This document shows positions 1 through 11,715 of a stretch of DNA of 64,000 nt, in pieces. This DNA is from Takifugu bimaculatus (lineage: Eukaryota > Chordata > Actinopteri > Tetraodontiformes > Tetraodontidae): contig CP034986.1 of NCBI GenBank assembly GCA_004026145.2, forward strand, positions 373,550-437,549, in the 5' to 3' direction. Position 1 is the stretch's first letter. Each line of letters begins with the position of its first letter. Position numbers and translations under genes: made by a program. The notes beneath the pieces were generated by a model. It had not been told where the DNA came from, made no database searches, and saw nothing but the letters and a program-made list of their open reading frames with translations.

Positions 1-620
1 AACGAATCCCGATGAGACTCCGAAGTCAAACTATGGTCATCGAGGCCTTTTTCGGTGGACCGCGCTCAAGATGGACCTTCTCCATTTGGCTAATGTAGCT
101 CCTGTTAGCCTGAGAGACCTCTGGGTTTTTGAGTGAGAAGACCTGAATTAAACTCACGATGGTTTAGGAGGAAAGAAGAGTGGCAGAAAACACGGGTGGG
201 GGAGGAGCTAGCACGGGAAAATGGACCATATCTCCACGGAGAACGTTGTCCTGAAAATGGAACCTACATAAAAGGTTCATTAAAAAAAAGGTTCTGCCTG
301 GAGGAGGACTGAAGAACCCACTGAGAACTCCACACCAGGACGTTGTCGGAGGGAGAACGTGTGTGTGTCGTGTGTGACGGCCGTTAGCAAAGCTACGGTG
401 GCTGAGAGGGGACAACAGAGCCGAGTCCAGGGGCTGGTGACGGACCGTGGCAGAACGCCAGATTCCAGCCGCGGATCGTTGCTCCCAAGATGTTCTAGAA
501 GATGAAGAACCAGGGAAGAACCTTCAGCTCTGCCGGGCTGAACAAGACCGGTGGGCAGATCCACGAGGCCGAAGTCTGACTGGGACCAAACTGGTTCTGA
601 GCCTCCACACGGGGGCCATG

Positions 621-682
621 CACACACACACACACACGCGCACACACACACACACACACTCACACACACACACACACACACA
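621..682. repeat. (CA)n microsatellite
   Basis: An almost pure CA dinucleotide tract with a few CG and CT interruptions. The short open frames through it are artefacts of the repeat. Confidence 0.95.
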
Positions 683-1471
683 GTGGTAATTGGGCCCAGA
701 ATGTGGCGTAGGCTGGTGACATTTGCCTGCCTTGTGCTGCCTGTCAGGAATGTGTGACCCAGGCAGGAAAAGATGCCGTTGGTGAGCGGGTCGGTGCTCC
801 GTCACCACGGCGATGGTTCTCAGGAACGCCGATGGCTAGCTTACGCCAGTCACGTATTTCACCGATAATCGGTGGCTTTGATCGTAGACGAGCTGCCTCT
901 AAGAGACAAACACAGCCTGCGCTATCGTTTATTAGCGACATCTGAGTCACGTGACGGGGCGACGTCAGTTTCATCGTTTCCCTCGTTTCCGCCACGAAGG
1001 CGCCGAGTTCAGCCCTCGTAGCCGGTGTGAATCAAAAACTGGGCGGCGGTCCGCCGGCGAAACCTCCCTCGCTAACGCAAAGATGCTGTCGGAGACACGG
1101 CGGGTCGCCGCCGTTTCAAGCACGCGTGGCATCAAAGGTTCTTCCTTCTTTCATCTGACAAAAGCAGCACTAAATTGAGTCCGTATCCATGGCGACAAAG
1201 TCTTTGCTTAATCAGAGTTTCTCTGCTTGTCCCCCCAGTGGTGAGTCTTGTACCTTTTCCCCGTTTTTCATCGTTATTAACGTGTTTTCTGACAGATTAG
1301 CAGCAGTTCTATAAAGCTGGACCCCACCAGCATCGACCCCGATACAGGAAACTCAATTCCTTGTTGTTCCATCGTGGGAATCGCTGCCGCGATCAGGAGT
1401 ACGAGCACTTAGAGCAGATAAAGAAGTGGAAAAGGATGAATGAGTGAATTATTCATCGCTTCGATTTCAGT

Positions 1472-1541
1472 CTGTGTGTGTGTGTGTCTGTGTCTGTGTC
1501 TGTGTCTGTGTGTGTCTGTGTCTGTGTGTGTGTGTTTGCGG
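1472..1541. repeat. (TG)n microsatellite with TCTG interruptions
   Basis: A TG dinucleotide tract broken at intervals by TCTG, giving a compound repeat. Confidence 0.9.
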
Positions 1542-2943
1542 CCTCATGCACATGACAACATTCCTGGGGAGAGTGCGCTGTGACTCGAGGCCACGGTCAC
1601 ATGACTCTTCACTCGTCTTGTTCTCACCTCCTCTGACTGAAGCTGATGTTTGAGTGAAAAACCGAAGGACGCTTCGTGGTTGCCGAGCAACGCGATCACA
1701 GGGGTCCCAGCTAACCTGTTAGCATGCTCCTCCGTGTATGCGGAGTATTCTGGGATGTGAAGTGGACGTGCATCAGACAGTACACACACACACACACACA
1801 CCTCCAGGCTGATAACGCGGTTCCACCCTCAGATGCTATGAGCTTGAAATGCTGGTTTGCTCACTAGCGCTGTTGACATTGTTACGTCATGTTTACCTCC
1901 ATCGGTGCTACAGGTCCAATTACCCAAAACCAATGGAAGCGCGGCGACTCTGCGCTAGACACGCTGAAAATGGCGCCGTTGGTTCGCCGTCCACACGCTC
2001 TGGAGCTAGGCTAAAGCTGCTAGCCTCCTGTGACTGAACCCTTCGTTTTGTGAGCGGCGCTGGCGTGAACGAGGTCGGCGACGGCTCCGGCCTCGGCAGA
2101 TTTGCATGCTTTGTTTTTGTGTGCCCTGGACACGCTCCAGCGGCGTCACATGACAGAGGCTTCCTCCAATTTTGTGAGGACTTCCTTCAGTTTCACGTGC
2201 CAGCGGCGATCCGTCTCGGCTCCAGAGGACAATGGAGAACAGGGGAAGTGTGAGGACGAGGGGACGGAGTGAGAGAAGAATAGAGGCCGCGCTGGAAGGG
2301 TCTCACGTCCTGCCTGTCGGTTCTGTGGTGCCTTTATGGGTCCTGGGGGACAGAAAAGAACTCAGGCCATTCACCTCCTGGGGCATTTGAATGCAACACA
2401 CACTCAGTCGCCCAGTCTGAAAACATCCGACAACCTTCCAGCTTCACTTTAGCAACATCCCACAATGCAGCTTGCTAGCACGACATGCTGCACGGCCTCT
2501 GTGTACAGCGGAATATTCCCTGGGAGGTCGCGGGGTCAGGCGTCTTAGGGACGGTCCCGCTGGTGGACGCGCTCGTTGTTCAGCAGCATCGTTAGCGTTG
2601 ACCCCCGCTGACCCCCGCAGCGCCTGAATGGACAATCGCCACTTTGTGTTGTGTACATCCACAGCTGTGTAACGTCACGCTAACATGCTAATGCTGAGCA
2701 GGAGGAGGCGTCCCGCAGGTGTTCAGCTGCGGCTCTGTAGGCTCGCGCCTGTTTCTGCATTCTTGTTTGTTTTTTTGTTTGTTTGTTTGTGTGTGTTAAT
2801 CGGGGCGTTGATCAGCCTCGATAAACAACGAGGATTCGATGCTTTGATTGGGGAAAAGGCGATAATAGAAGCCGACCTCGATCGGGAAAGAACGAGCGTT
2901 GAAAATGCGCAGCTGAAAACATGTGGACACACCCAGTGAGACG

Positions 2944-2985
2944 GAGAGGAGGAGGAGGAGGAGGAGGAGGAGGAGGAGGAGGAGT
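2944..2985. repeat. (GGA)n tract upstream of ablim2
   Basis: About 14 GGA triplets lie some 270 bp before the presumed ablim2 start codon. This purine tract may sit in the promoter or the 5' untranslated region. It opens spurious poly-Arg, poly-Gly and poly-Ser frames. Confidence 0.9.
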
Positions 2986-3039
2986 GGCTCTGCTGCACAT
3001 GCTTGTGTTTATGGGAGGGGGGGGGAGGGAGAGTCATAT

Positions 3040-3249
3040 GAAGGAGCAGCTCATTCCAGAGATAGTGACAGACAGAGCGCTCACTCTGCTCCCTCCTGTC
3101 ATTACAGCAGAGCGCGCGGAGCATGTGTCCCGCTGCCGTCACACGGCTCTGAAGACGTTGCTGGAGGGCTTTTTTTGTTTATTGTTTTTAAATTTTCTTT
3201 ACTCTAAATACGAGAGAAGAGAGCAGAATAACTGAGCACGGCCCTGAAG
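3040..3249 (+). promoter_or_regulatory. ablim2: Probable ablim2 promoter / 5' untranslated region
   Basis: This stretch runs directly into the first coding exon. It is rich in GC and GA, with several CpG-containing words (gcgctc, gagcgcgcgg, gctgccgtcac), as is usual for a vertebrate 5' UTR. No TATA box stands out and the transcription start cannot be placed from sequence. Confidence 0.4.
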
Positions 3250-3265
3250 ATGCCTGAGGAGAAAG
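3250..3265 (+). CDS. ablim2: ablim2 first coding exon (MPEEK)
   Basis: ATG at 3250 is followed by five codons and one further base, then a consensus donor gtaag. The remaining G joins TG from the exon at 6844 to give Val, continuing as FQQQAV into a linker and the first LIM domain. The short exon cannot be checked by homology, so another promoter or start is possible. Confidence 0.6.
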
Positions 3266-3522
3266 GTAAGGTTCATGACCTGTACGGAGACTGTTCACCT
3301 GCTTGTCACACAGGTGCTGAGCTAATGTTGCTACACAGGCCGACTCACCGTGGGGGGGGGGGGGGAGTTACTGATAATTAACAGATAATCAGTGAGATTG
3401 TTGTGAAGTGTTTGTTCTGTGTCTTTAGTGTGTGTGTGTGTGTGAGTGTGAGTGTGTGCACGCACATGCGCTTTTACCTGCAGCCAAACACTTATGTTAC
3501 GTAACCGCAGTCAGGAGTTACG

Positions 3523-3574
<52 letters not shown>

Positions 3575-4393
3575 TCTTGTATTTGCGACATATTGAGTAC
3601 CGATCCTATATAATACTCATTTTACTAGCACAGTGAGGACATTTTGCCTGGTCCTCACAACTTTAAAGGGCAGTGTGAGGGTTAAGACATGGTTTTAAAG
3701 GTTAGAGTCAGTTTTAGTTTAGGGGTTGGGGGGTTAGTTGGGGTGCCTGGGGTTGTGGTCAGAAGCTGTGGGATTAGTTATGAGAGTCCTCACAAACACC
3801 CAAGTACAGGAGTGTGTGTGTGGCGCCTGTGGGAGGAGGATGAAGGCCACAGCCTGGTGTCTTGGAGGCAACAGCCTGGTCCTGGCGCCCGTTAGCGCTG
3901 CTTCCACCAGGTGCACGGCCGGCTCGCTGGTTGTGTTACTGCTGGTGGGGGGTTAAGGGTGGGGGGTTAAGGGTGGGGGGTGAGGCCTCCTCGGTCTTCT
4001 CTGGTTCGGTCACTCATCTGTTTACCTCCTAACACTGAAGCGATAGCGTGGGCAGCTAACCGGAGCTAACGACACTCCTCGCCATCCTCTCGCTGGTGAA
4101 CCACCTGGAGATTCTGTGCTGTACACCTGTGGTGTTTGGACCAGGAGTCCAGAACACGCGCCCACACACGCTGGACGGAACAAGCCCCACTCCCAGGCTT
4201 TTAATGGCCGCTACCTTCCTGCCCTGCCCTGCGTGGCACGTGACCCCGTGACCTCTGGTTCATCCAGAAACATCCGTCTTCCACAAGGACGGTCACATGA
4301 CACAAGTGCCTCAGTGGCTGATTATTTCTGGGTGCATTGGTGCTGTTTGTGGCAGCAAGACGGTGGAAGGCAGCCTAAATAAGCTCCTCGGTG

Positions 4394-4460
<67 letters not shown>

Positions 4461-7400
4461 TGAAAGAACGTGTCTCTCGGCACCTCCCTGGCATATTTTT
4501 AGACAACAATAGACCTCAAATGCTGCTAAAACAGTCTTGAAGTGACAGTTTTCTAATGAGGCTCTAAAATTAGCTTAGCAGCTCTGAGTCCACCCCAGAC
4601 CAGCGTCTGACCCGGTCGTCGGTGATGTCACCTACACCCGGTCGCCACGGCGGCGCACCGTCGCTCGCTGAAGAGCTGCAGCTTCCTGCGAGGACGCCCA
4701 GGAGCTCCTGGAGCCTCAAAATGGACGAGGACGAGGAGGAGAAGCTGCTCCACATTGTTCAGTTCCCGGGTCAGGAACCGTCTGGAACCACTCCGTCAGG
4801 AACCACTCCAGGTCAACCTGGAGAAATGGTCCAGGATGCGGGTCGGGAAGTGTGGGACGTCGTCCACAGGGAAGAGGTCTTTAAAAGGACAGGGGTGTCC
4901 CTTTCCTGTGGTGTTTGAACCCAGGGTCAGAGGTCACAGCTCTGCAGGTCAGGTTACCAGCTCCAGGTGGACGTCAGGACCGTCCCATCTTTCAGCTCAG
5001 CGCCGCTGTGTCCTGTGGACCCGACCCAAGCTGGGCCAGAGGATGATGATGATGATGACTCGGGGAACCTCCAGGAGCCTCGGGAATATAAATATAATAT
5101 AAAACAGCCCCTTCAGAACTTGCAGCCCTCGAACCTTCATGTTTGGTGTCCCCTTCCTTCCCCCTGCGGGAGGTCAAAGGGCGTCGCTGGCAGAAAGGTT
5201 TGAAATGAGTGAAAGTCCCCACGACCAACGCCCCCCCACCCCCCCACCCCCCCAGCAGGAGGGTCCAGAATGGCAGGAGAAGGCACCCGGGGTTGTCCTG
5301 GCCTGGGACCATCAAACCTTTCTAGCCTCTGATTTATCGTGATCCGCCCACAGAACACAGGAACATTTATGACGGTGGTGGGGGGGGTTGACCTGGGGGC
5401 TCTGATCTGCTGACCCTCGTCAGCCTTTGAGCCCGGGCGTGACTGCGGGCGTCACGTGTAGCTAGCGCTGCATAGCTCAGATAGCTGCCAGTTTGGCTGC
5501 GACCTTTGAGACGGCGGCGCCGCTCGTGGCCGCCGGCCAGGGAGCCGCCACTGGAGGCTGACGACACGGCCAGCTGGACCCGGCGGACCACGTGACTCCA
5601 GCAGAGGTGTGCGTTGGCGTCACGCTCCTGGAAGCCCCCGCAGCGGCGAAGGTGCGAGGGCGTCGCAAAGAACGCCGCCGGCGTCCAGCGCCGGAACGCT
5701 TTCCCTCTCCTGGACTCTTTTCCACATGGTCGCAATAAAGTTGGTCCCAAAGCGTTTTTATGAGCAGCTCCGCCTTCTGGAATTCTTCTCTTTATTGGTC
5801 GCACGCACGGGCCGTCGCAACCACGCCAACGGCTCCGAACCGCTGAGCCGCATCTTGATTCCGTTGGGAAGTCCGGACACTTTCACGCCAGGGTGTCACT
5901 GGGCCACATCTGTGGGATTCTGGGATCGTCCAGCACAAACATCTGGAGGAATTTCCTCTCCTGCTGTGATGACATCTGCTGACCTCAGACCCACACGTGT
6001 GTCATAGGCATGTCGCGTGTCTGGCAGCCTCCGGAGGCCCCTCCCACTCGCACGCGTTAGCGCGTTAGCATGCTAGAGTTGACTCACAGCTAGAAATTGT
6101 GTTTTTATGAGCCTTCTACTCATGAACGCTATTTTATTCCATTCATTCACACGTGCACGTTTAACAGGAGTAAACGCATGTGTCAGTGCGCTGAAACAGG
6201 AAGTGGAATTCTCGTTGCCAAGCCCAATTCCCAGTAATCTGACAGAACCGGTCTGACGGGGACAAAAAGAGCTCATTATTCTATTATTATATTCTATATT
6301 CATTATTATTATTCTAAATTCTTATCAGAATGTAAAGATCAGACCCTCCTGGAACTGAGCAGCGGATGGATCAGGAACCAGCCAGCAGAACCGGGTTCTG
6401 CTGAGGACAGTGGAGCCTTCACCTTGGGCGTTAGCATAGCTCTGAACAACAGCTTATGTCAGAGCGTTAGCATAGCTCGGAGCGTTAGCGCAGCTGTAAC
6501 TGGGAGCGTCTTAATAAAAGTGAATGTTTTTTGAGGCTTGAGGGCCCAACGGGGCCCGAACGCACCAGGAATCCAGCTGTTGCAGCATTAGGAGCGCTCT
6601 GGAATTCCAGACTGATGCAGATGTTCCCCAGAGGAGGGCGTGTCCTCTGATACAGCAACACTTTTGATTAAGGTTGGGAGAGGTTGGCGGCCTGATCCGA
6701 TCCACGTGCTCCAGCTCCTCAAACACCCCCTTTGTGTTGGTGGCGTGACAGGACGTGTTGCGGCTCCCGGAGGCGCACCTCGGCGCCGCGCACGTGTGGC
6801 GGCTGAATCCCGGGTGTTTAACGGCGCTCTCTGTCTCCTGCAGTGTTCCAGCAGCAGGCGGTCCGCGGGCCTCTGGAGCAGCAGAAGTCCAAGCAGGGAG
6901 GAGGCGGAGGAGGCATCTGCTGTCAGAACTGCGGGAAACCCTGCAAAGGCGAGGCGCTGAGGGTCCAGAACAAGCACTTCCACATCAAATGCTTCGTCTG
7001 CAAAGGTGAGAGGGGGGCCCGGGTGGGCGGGGCCAGCTCAGGCTCCTACCTGTGGCGGCGTGCGCGGAGCTCCGCCCAAGTCCTCAGGGAGGACGCGACT
7101 CTGTGTGGTCACAGGCTCCTGCCAGCGTGACGGCGTCTCCGGTTCTGACGCGACCGTCGCAGCTGCGTGAATGAAGCGTGCGTGTGCGGCGGGTCGGCGG
7201 GTCGGTTATTTGTGGCGCGGTGTCAGGTGGCCGTAACGCGAGCGCGTTCCCGACGTGCTTCTTCTGCTTTTATATATATGACAGCATTTTATTGGAGCCC
7301 AGACTCTGCGTCGGCCGGCCGTTGTTGTCAACACACTCTGGTTGCTAGGTGACAAGGGCGGGGGGGGGGGGAGAAGGGGGGGTCACAGCGCCTCTGATCT

Positions 7401-10400
7401 TCCTGAGCAGAAGACGTTCCTCCAGCTTCCTCATCGGTGTCTGGATGAACGACGTGATGCTGGCGTCCTGTCAGGAGAACCTTCCCGAGACCCGAGCGGG
7501 GGGAACGTGGCGTCCACGCGGGAACGTTCGGACGTGTCGCAGCCGTCAGGCCGCCGGTCAAAGCTCGTCTTCTTTATTTAGCACGAGATGAAGGTCACAT
7601 TCACAGCACAAAGGCCGTCTTTGTCCCCCTCTGCTCCTGCTGGAGCCCCTTCAGTTCGGAAGAACGTATTCAGGAAGTGATGTTGAGTGGCAACATCAGT
7701 GGTGGATGACCTTTGACCTCTGTGTGGCCCCTCCCACAATGGGTGGATTTCCGCTTGATCCGTGTGCAAACGGTCTGATTGTGCTGGAGTTGTGGACTGG
7801 CTGGACTCAGAAGGTCCGGGACAGAGTCCAGCAGGGAGGATGGAGGCAAGCCTGGACATCAAAGAGATCAAAGCGCTTCTGTCTGCTTCGGGAACGCGTT
7901 CTGCTGCTCTTGCAGAACGTTCTGTTTCCCTTCTGCGTGGTCCTTGGTGAGAATAACAGGAAGTACTGGTATCTTCCCATTGTTGTTGTCCATATCCACA
8001 TTGTGGAGACGCCCCCCACTCACCTCTGACCAACTGCACTCCATCAGCGTCTTGTTGGAACAGAACCAAGCCCCCCGAGTCCCGACTGGATCCCTGTATT
8101 AGTGTCAGTCACAAACATGGCTGTTAGCCTGCATGCTAAAGGTCTGCAGCCTGGAGGAGCCGCTAATGTTAGCTTCTGTAGACCGTGTAATAATGAAGGT
8201 ACTTCCTGACTGGTCACTAGAATTGTTGCCTTCGAAATTCTGTAAAACTATTATCGAGGTTTAAACACCGCTGGACTGATCTGGCCTGAGGGTAAAAACA
8301 AGGGTAAACAGGGGTAAAACAAGCAGAAAGCTCCAGCTAACCTCGACTGGCTGTGGGCTGGTGGGGAAATGAAGGTTTTTTAGCCATGTTCTGCCGTGCT
8401 AGCCTCTTGGCAGCGGTTAGCATTCAGGACTGTTTGGAATGTGCCACTGAGCCAGGATATTTGTTGAGCTGTCACGAACATGTTAACAGGACCAGTTGGA
8501 TAACTGTCGCTAGCATCATGTGATTACATTGTTAGCATCTGAGAACATTTGATTTATCGTGGTGGAAACCATAGCTGTCCTGACCAAACTGTAATCCCCC
8601 CAAGGACCATCCCATCATCTGGAAGCAGGTGGTCACACCCTGGTGATGAAAGTATTGATGTTACCGGTATGAGATATGGAACCACTCGTCTTTATTGGGC
8701 AGAAATGTCTATTCCCGCTTTCCAGATGTTGATTCCAAACTTCGACTCCTCCAAATTCCTGATCTCTGATATCAACACATGAAAGATTTGCAGTCGGGGA
8801 TTAATCGAAGGGCGCCGGGCTCTGTCCTTCTTCCTCCTCTAACGCTAACGCTAACGTCTTTTGATGATATTAGCGCTAACACGCAAATCTGGCTGCCTCT
8901 GCCCCAGCTGTTGTCCTGAGGTTTGCTATGTTTCTTCACTTCTACGGCAAAACGAGCCGTCAGACTCTTGGAATTGGATCGGTGCGTCTCGGCGAAGTCT
9001 CCTAGCGTCATTGTGAGCTCCACGGTTACATAACTTTAGCCTCCCTTCCAGGTTTGGACAGACGGTCCGGCCGTGCACCCTGTCAGCCGGGACAATAACG
9101 CTGAAGTCCTGCTGTTTGGACCGCTGTTGTTCTGGAGCAGATGGTTGTGATGTTCTCTGGAGGGTGTTGTCTATTTCTTGGAATCAAACGTTCCCAAAAG
9201 TGAGCTGGGAAACATTTGTAGCAGGAACATGGAGATTGTAGCACTCACATGTTCCTCCACTAGAATTCTGTTAAAAAAAAAAAAAAGAAGAAGTCTTCAG
9301 GAACAACCGGCCCACAGGTGGACACCCAGAGAAGCTGGTGTTAGCATGGACACCACAGTTGCTCCACCTTTCATGTTCTCCAGATGTTCTTTAGGTTTGT
9401 ACTTGGAAGGTCATGAAAATGAGGACGTGTGTGAGACCAGGCGACATGACCGCGGTCATTAAAATGAGCCCACCCGTAGCATCCGTAGCATCCAAGCTAC
9501 TGGTGCTGAGTAGGAGGTTCTGTAGAGCACGTGCTGCTCAAGGGCTTGACCCAGGCTGGACAGTAGCCCACATCCTCACGTGCTCACGTGTGGGGACGTG
9601 GAGCGTCCAGTGGTCTCCGTGTTGTTAGATTTGTTGGTTTTTTAGGTGTAACAGTCCAGAGTGTAGTCCTGGAGGGAGCTAGCATGCCTCCAGATGTTGG
9701 ACTGGTGTCCCAGACTAGAAAACCGAACCTCTTGAAGACATTTGTACCCTGCTGTTTGGACACAAACGTCTTTTCAGTCAGAAACGGTGACTTCCTGTCT
9801 CCCAAGACTTCAAGCTCGTATCTGCTTCATTTCTTCATCAGAGGAAGAAGAACATCTGGACCTTCAGAGGAGAGGAAGCGGATTAAACTGTCCGATCATT
9901 CCTGTTACGTAAGAGGATTCTGGGTGGATGAGATAAGCGATGGAGTGCGTTAGCTCAGCTAACCTTTGCTCCTTCTCCTGGAGTGGCCACCACATTTGAA
10001 ACCTACAGCGTTCTCACTCTCACGACAGGAACGTTGGAAGTTCTCTTTCGCCCTGATGAGATGTAACATTCTGAAATCGGGGCGACGTCCAGTGTGGTTC
10101 CGTTAGCCGTGATTTGTTAGCTTCACATTCGGCTCTTCCTGCAGGAGAGATGAGCCAGAGCTCCACTGCTGGATGAAGGCTCAGTCTGGAAGAACTCTCC
10201 GGAGAGGAACGTTTGCCGCTCCCCCTGCAGCATCTGCGTTGCGGAGATGTTCCAGATGTTCCAGCGTGACTTTAGAACCAAGCCAGAGCTGACGTAGACC
10301 CTCAGCTGCTCCACAGGCTAAAAGCGCTGTTTGTTAGCATGTTAGCATGTTGACCTGTCGGCTGAAGATGTGCTGGATGAGACCTCTCATTCCTGTCATC

Positions 10401-11656
10401 TCCTGACGGTTGTGAAGCGGAGCGTCCCCAGAGAACTACAATGTTCTTTCTGAGCCTGGAACATTGTTTCTGAGCCTGGAACGTTGTTTCTGAGCCCAGA
10501 ACGTTGTCTCTGAGCCCGGAACGTTGTTTCTGAGCCCGGAACGTTGTTTCTGAGCCCGGAACGTTGTCTCTGAGCCCAGAACGTTGTTTCTGAGCCCGGA
10601 ACGTTGTTTCTGAGCCCAGAACGTTGTCTCTGAGCCCGGAACGTTGTTTCTGAGCCCGGAACGTTGTCTCTGAGCCCGGAACGTTGTTTCTGAGCCCGGA
10701 ACGTTGTTTCTGAGCCCGGAACGTTGTCTCTGAGCCCAGAACGTTGTTTCTGAGCCCGGAACATTGTTTCTGAGCCCGGAACGTTGTTTCTGAGCCCGGA
10801 ACGTTGTCTCTGAGCCTGAAATGTTGTTTCTGAGCCCGGAACGTTGTCTCTGAGCCCGGAACGTTGTCTCTGAGCCTGAAATGTTGTTTCTGAGCCCGGA
10901 ACGTTGTCTCTGAGCCCGGAATGTTGTTTCTGAGCCCGGAACGTTGTCTCTGAGCCCGGAACGTTGCCTCTGAGCCCGGAAGGTTGTCTCTGAGCCTGGA
11001 ACATTGTCTCTGAGCCCGGAACGTTGTTTCTGAGCCTGGAACGTTGTCTCTGAGCCCGGAACGTTGTCTCTGAGCCGGAACGTTATCTGACTGTCCGCGT
11101 GTTTGCAGATGTGTGAAGCGGATGTCAGGAGGCAGCAGCAGCAGCTTCCTGACAAACATCGCTGCGGTTGTTTTATGAGCGCTGTAACGCGGCGGGAAGA
11201 CCCGGGAAACTCAGCAGACACGTTTTTACAAGCAGATAAACGAGCGGGAACGCTGTTCTTCCTGTAACAGACGAAAACTGCTTACAAATCTTCCTTTAAT
11301 GGTGTTTGTCCACATGTCAGGGGACGCTTTTCCTTTAACCCCTCATTTCGTTGGGATTCTACCAAACGGGGCTTCGATTATTGATCGGTGATCAGGAATG
11401 AGGGGATGAAGAACGTGAAGATGAAAATATTCCTCCTCTATCACGTGAACAACAGATGTTTATCTTTACCCCAGGAAACAGCCGTCTGTGAACTATTTCA
11501 CCCTGAAAGAATGGAGAGAACAAAGGCGGGGCGGAAAAATAGGGCCGGGGCCCCCCGAGGGTGGGGCAGGTGATGTCATGTGGTTTCCATGGTTACTGTA
11601 TGGAAGCATTGTGTGTTTATGTGAACTAATGGTAGAAGAGATCCTGCTGTGGATAA

Positions 11657-11715
<59 letters not shown>

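Larger units (their letters stand above)
1..3040. other. Upstream flank of ablim2, no gene recognised
   Basis: No open frame here resembles a known protein and none forms a convincing exon chain. The stretch holds a (CA)n tract near 621-682, a (TG)n tract near 1472-1541 and a short (CA)n near 1783-1801. The words gttagc and tagcat recur, as they do throughout the window. A distal promoter or enhancer could lie here, but none can be recognised from sequence alone. Confidence 0.5.
3266..6843. other. ablim2 first intron, no other gene seen
   Basis: Contains (TG)n tracts at about 3429-3457, 3523-3572 and 4391-4459, and short G-rich runs near 3353, 3940-3980 and 5376. Open frames here lack recognisable domains. 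Confidence 0.5.

Noticed and set aside
5367..5804. A 145-codon minus-strand frame in ablim2 intron 1
   Set aside because: Arg/Ser/Ala-rich composition from GC-rich DNA, no domain, no splice support.
7578..8069. A 163-codon minus-strand frame in ablim2 intron 2
   Set aside because: No recognisable domain or family resemblance, and overlapping frames of similar length exist on the other strand.
10302..11221. Minus-strand frames of 200-285 codons with GSETTFRAQKQ repeats
   Set aside because: A 20-bp minisatellite keeps all three frames open; simultaneous opening of three frames indicates an artefact rather than a gene.
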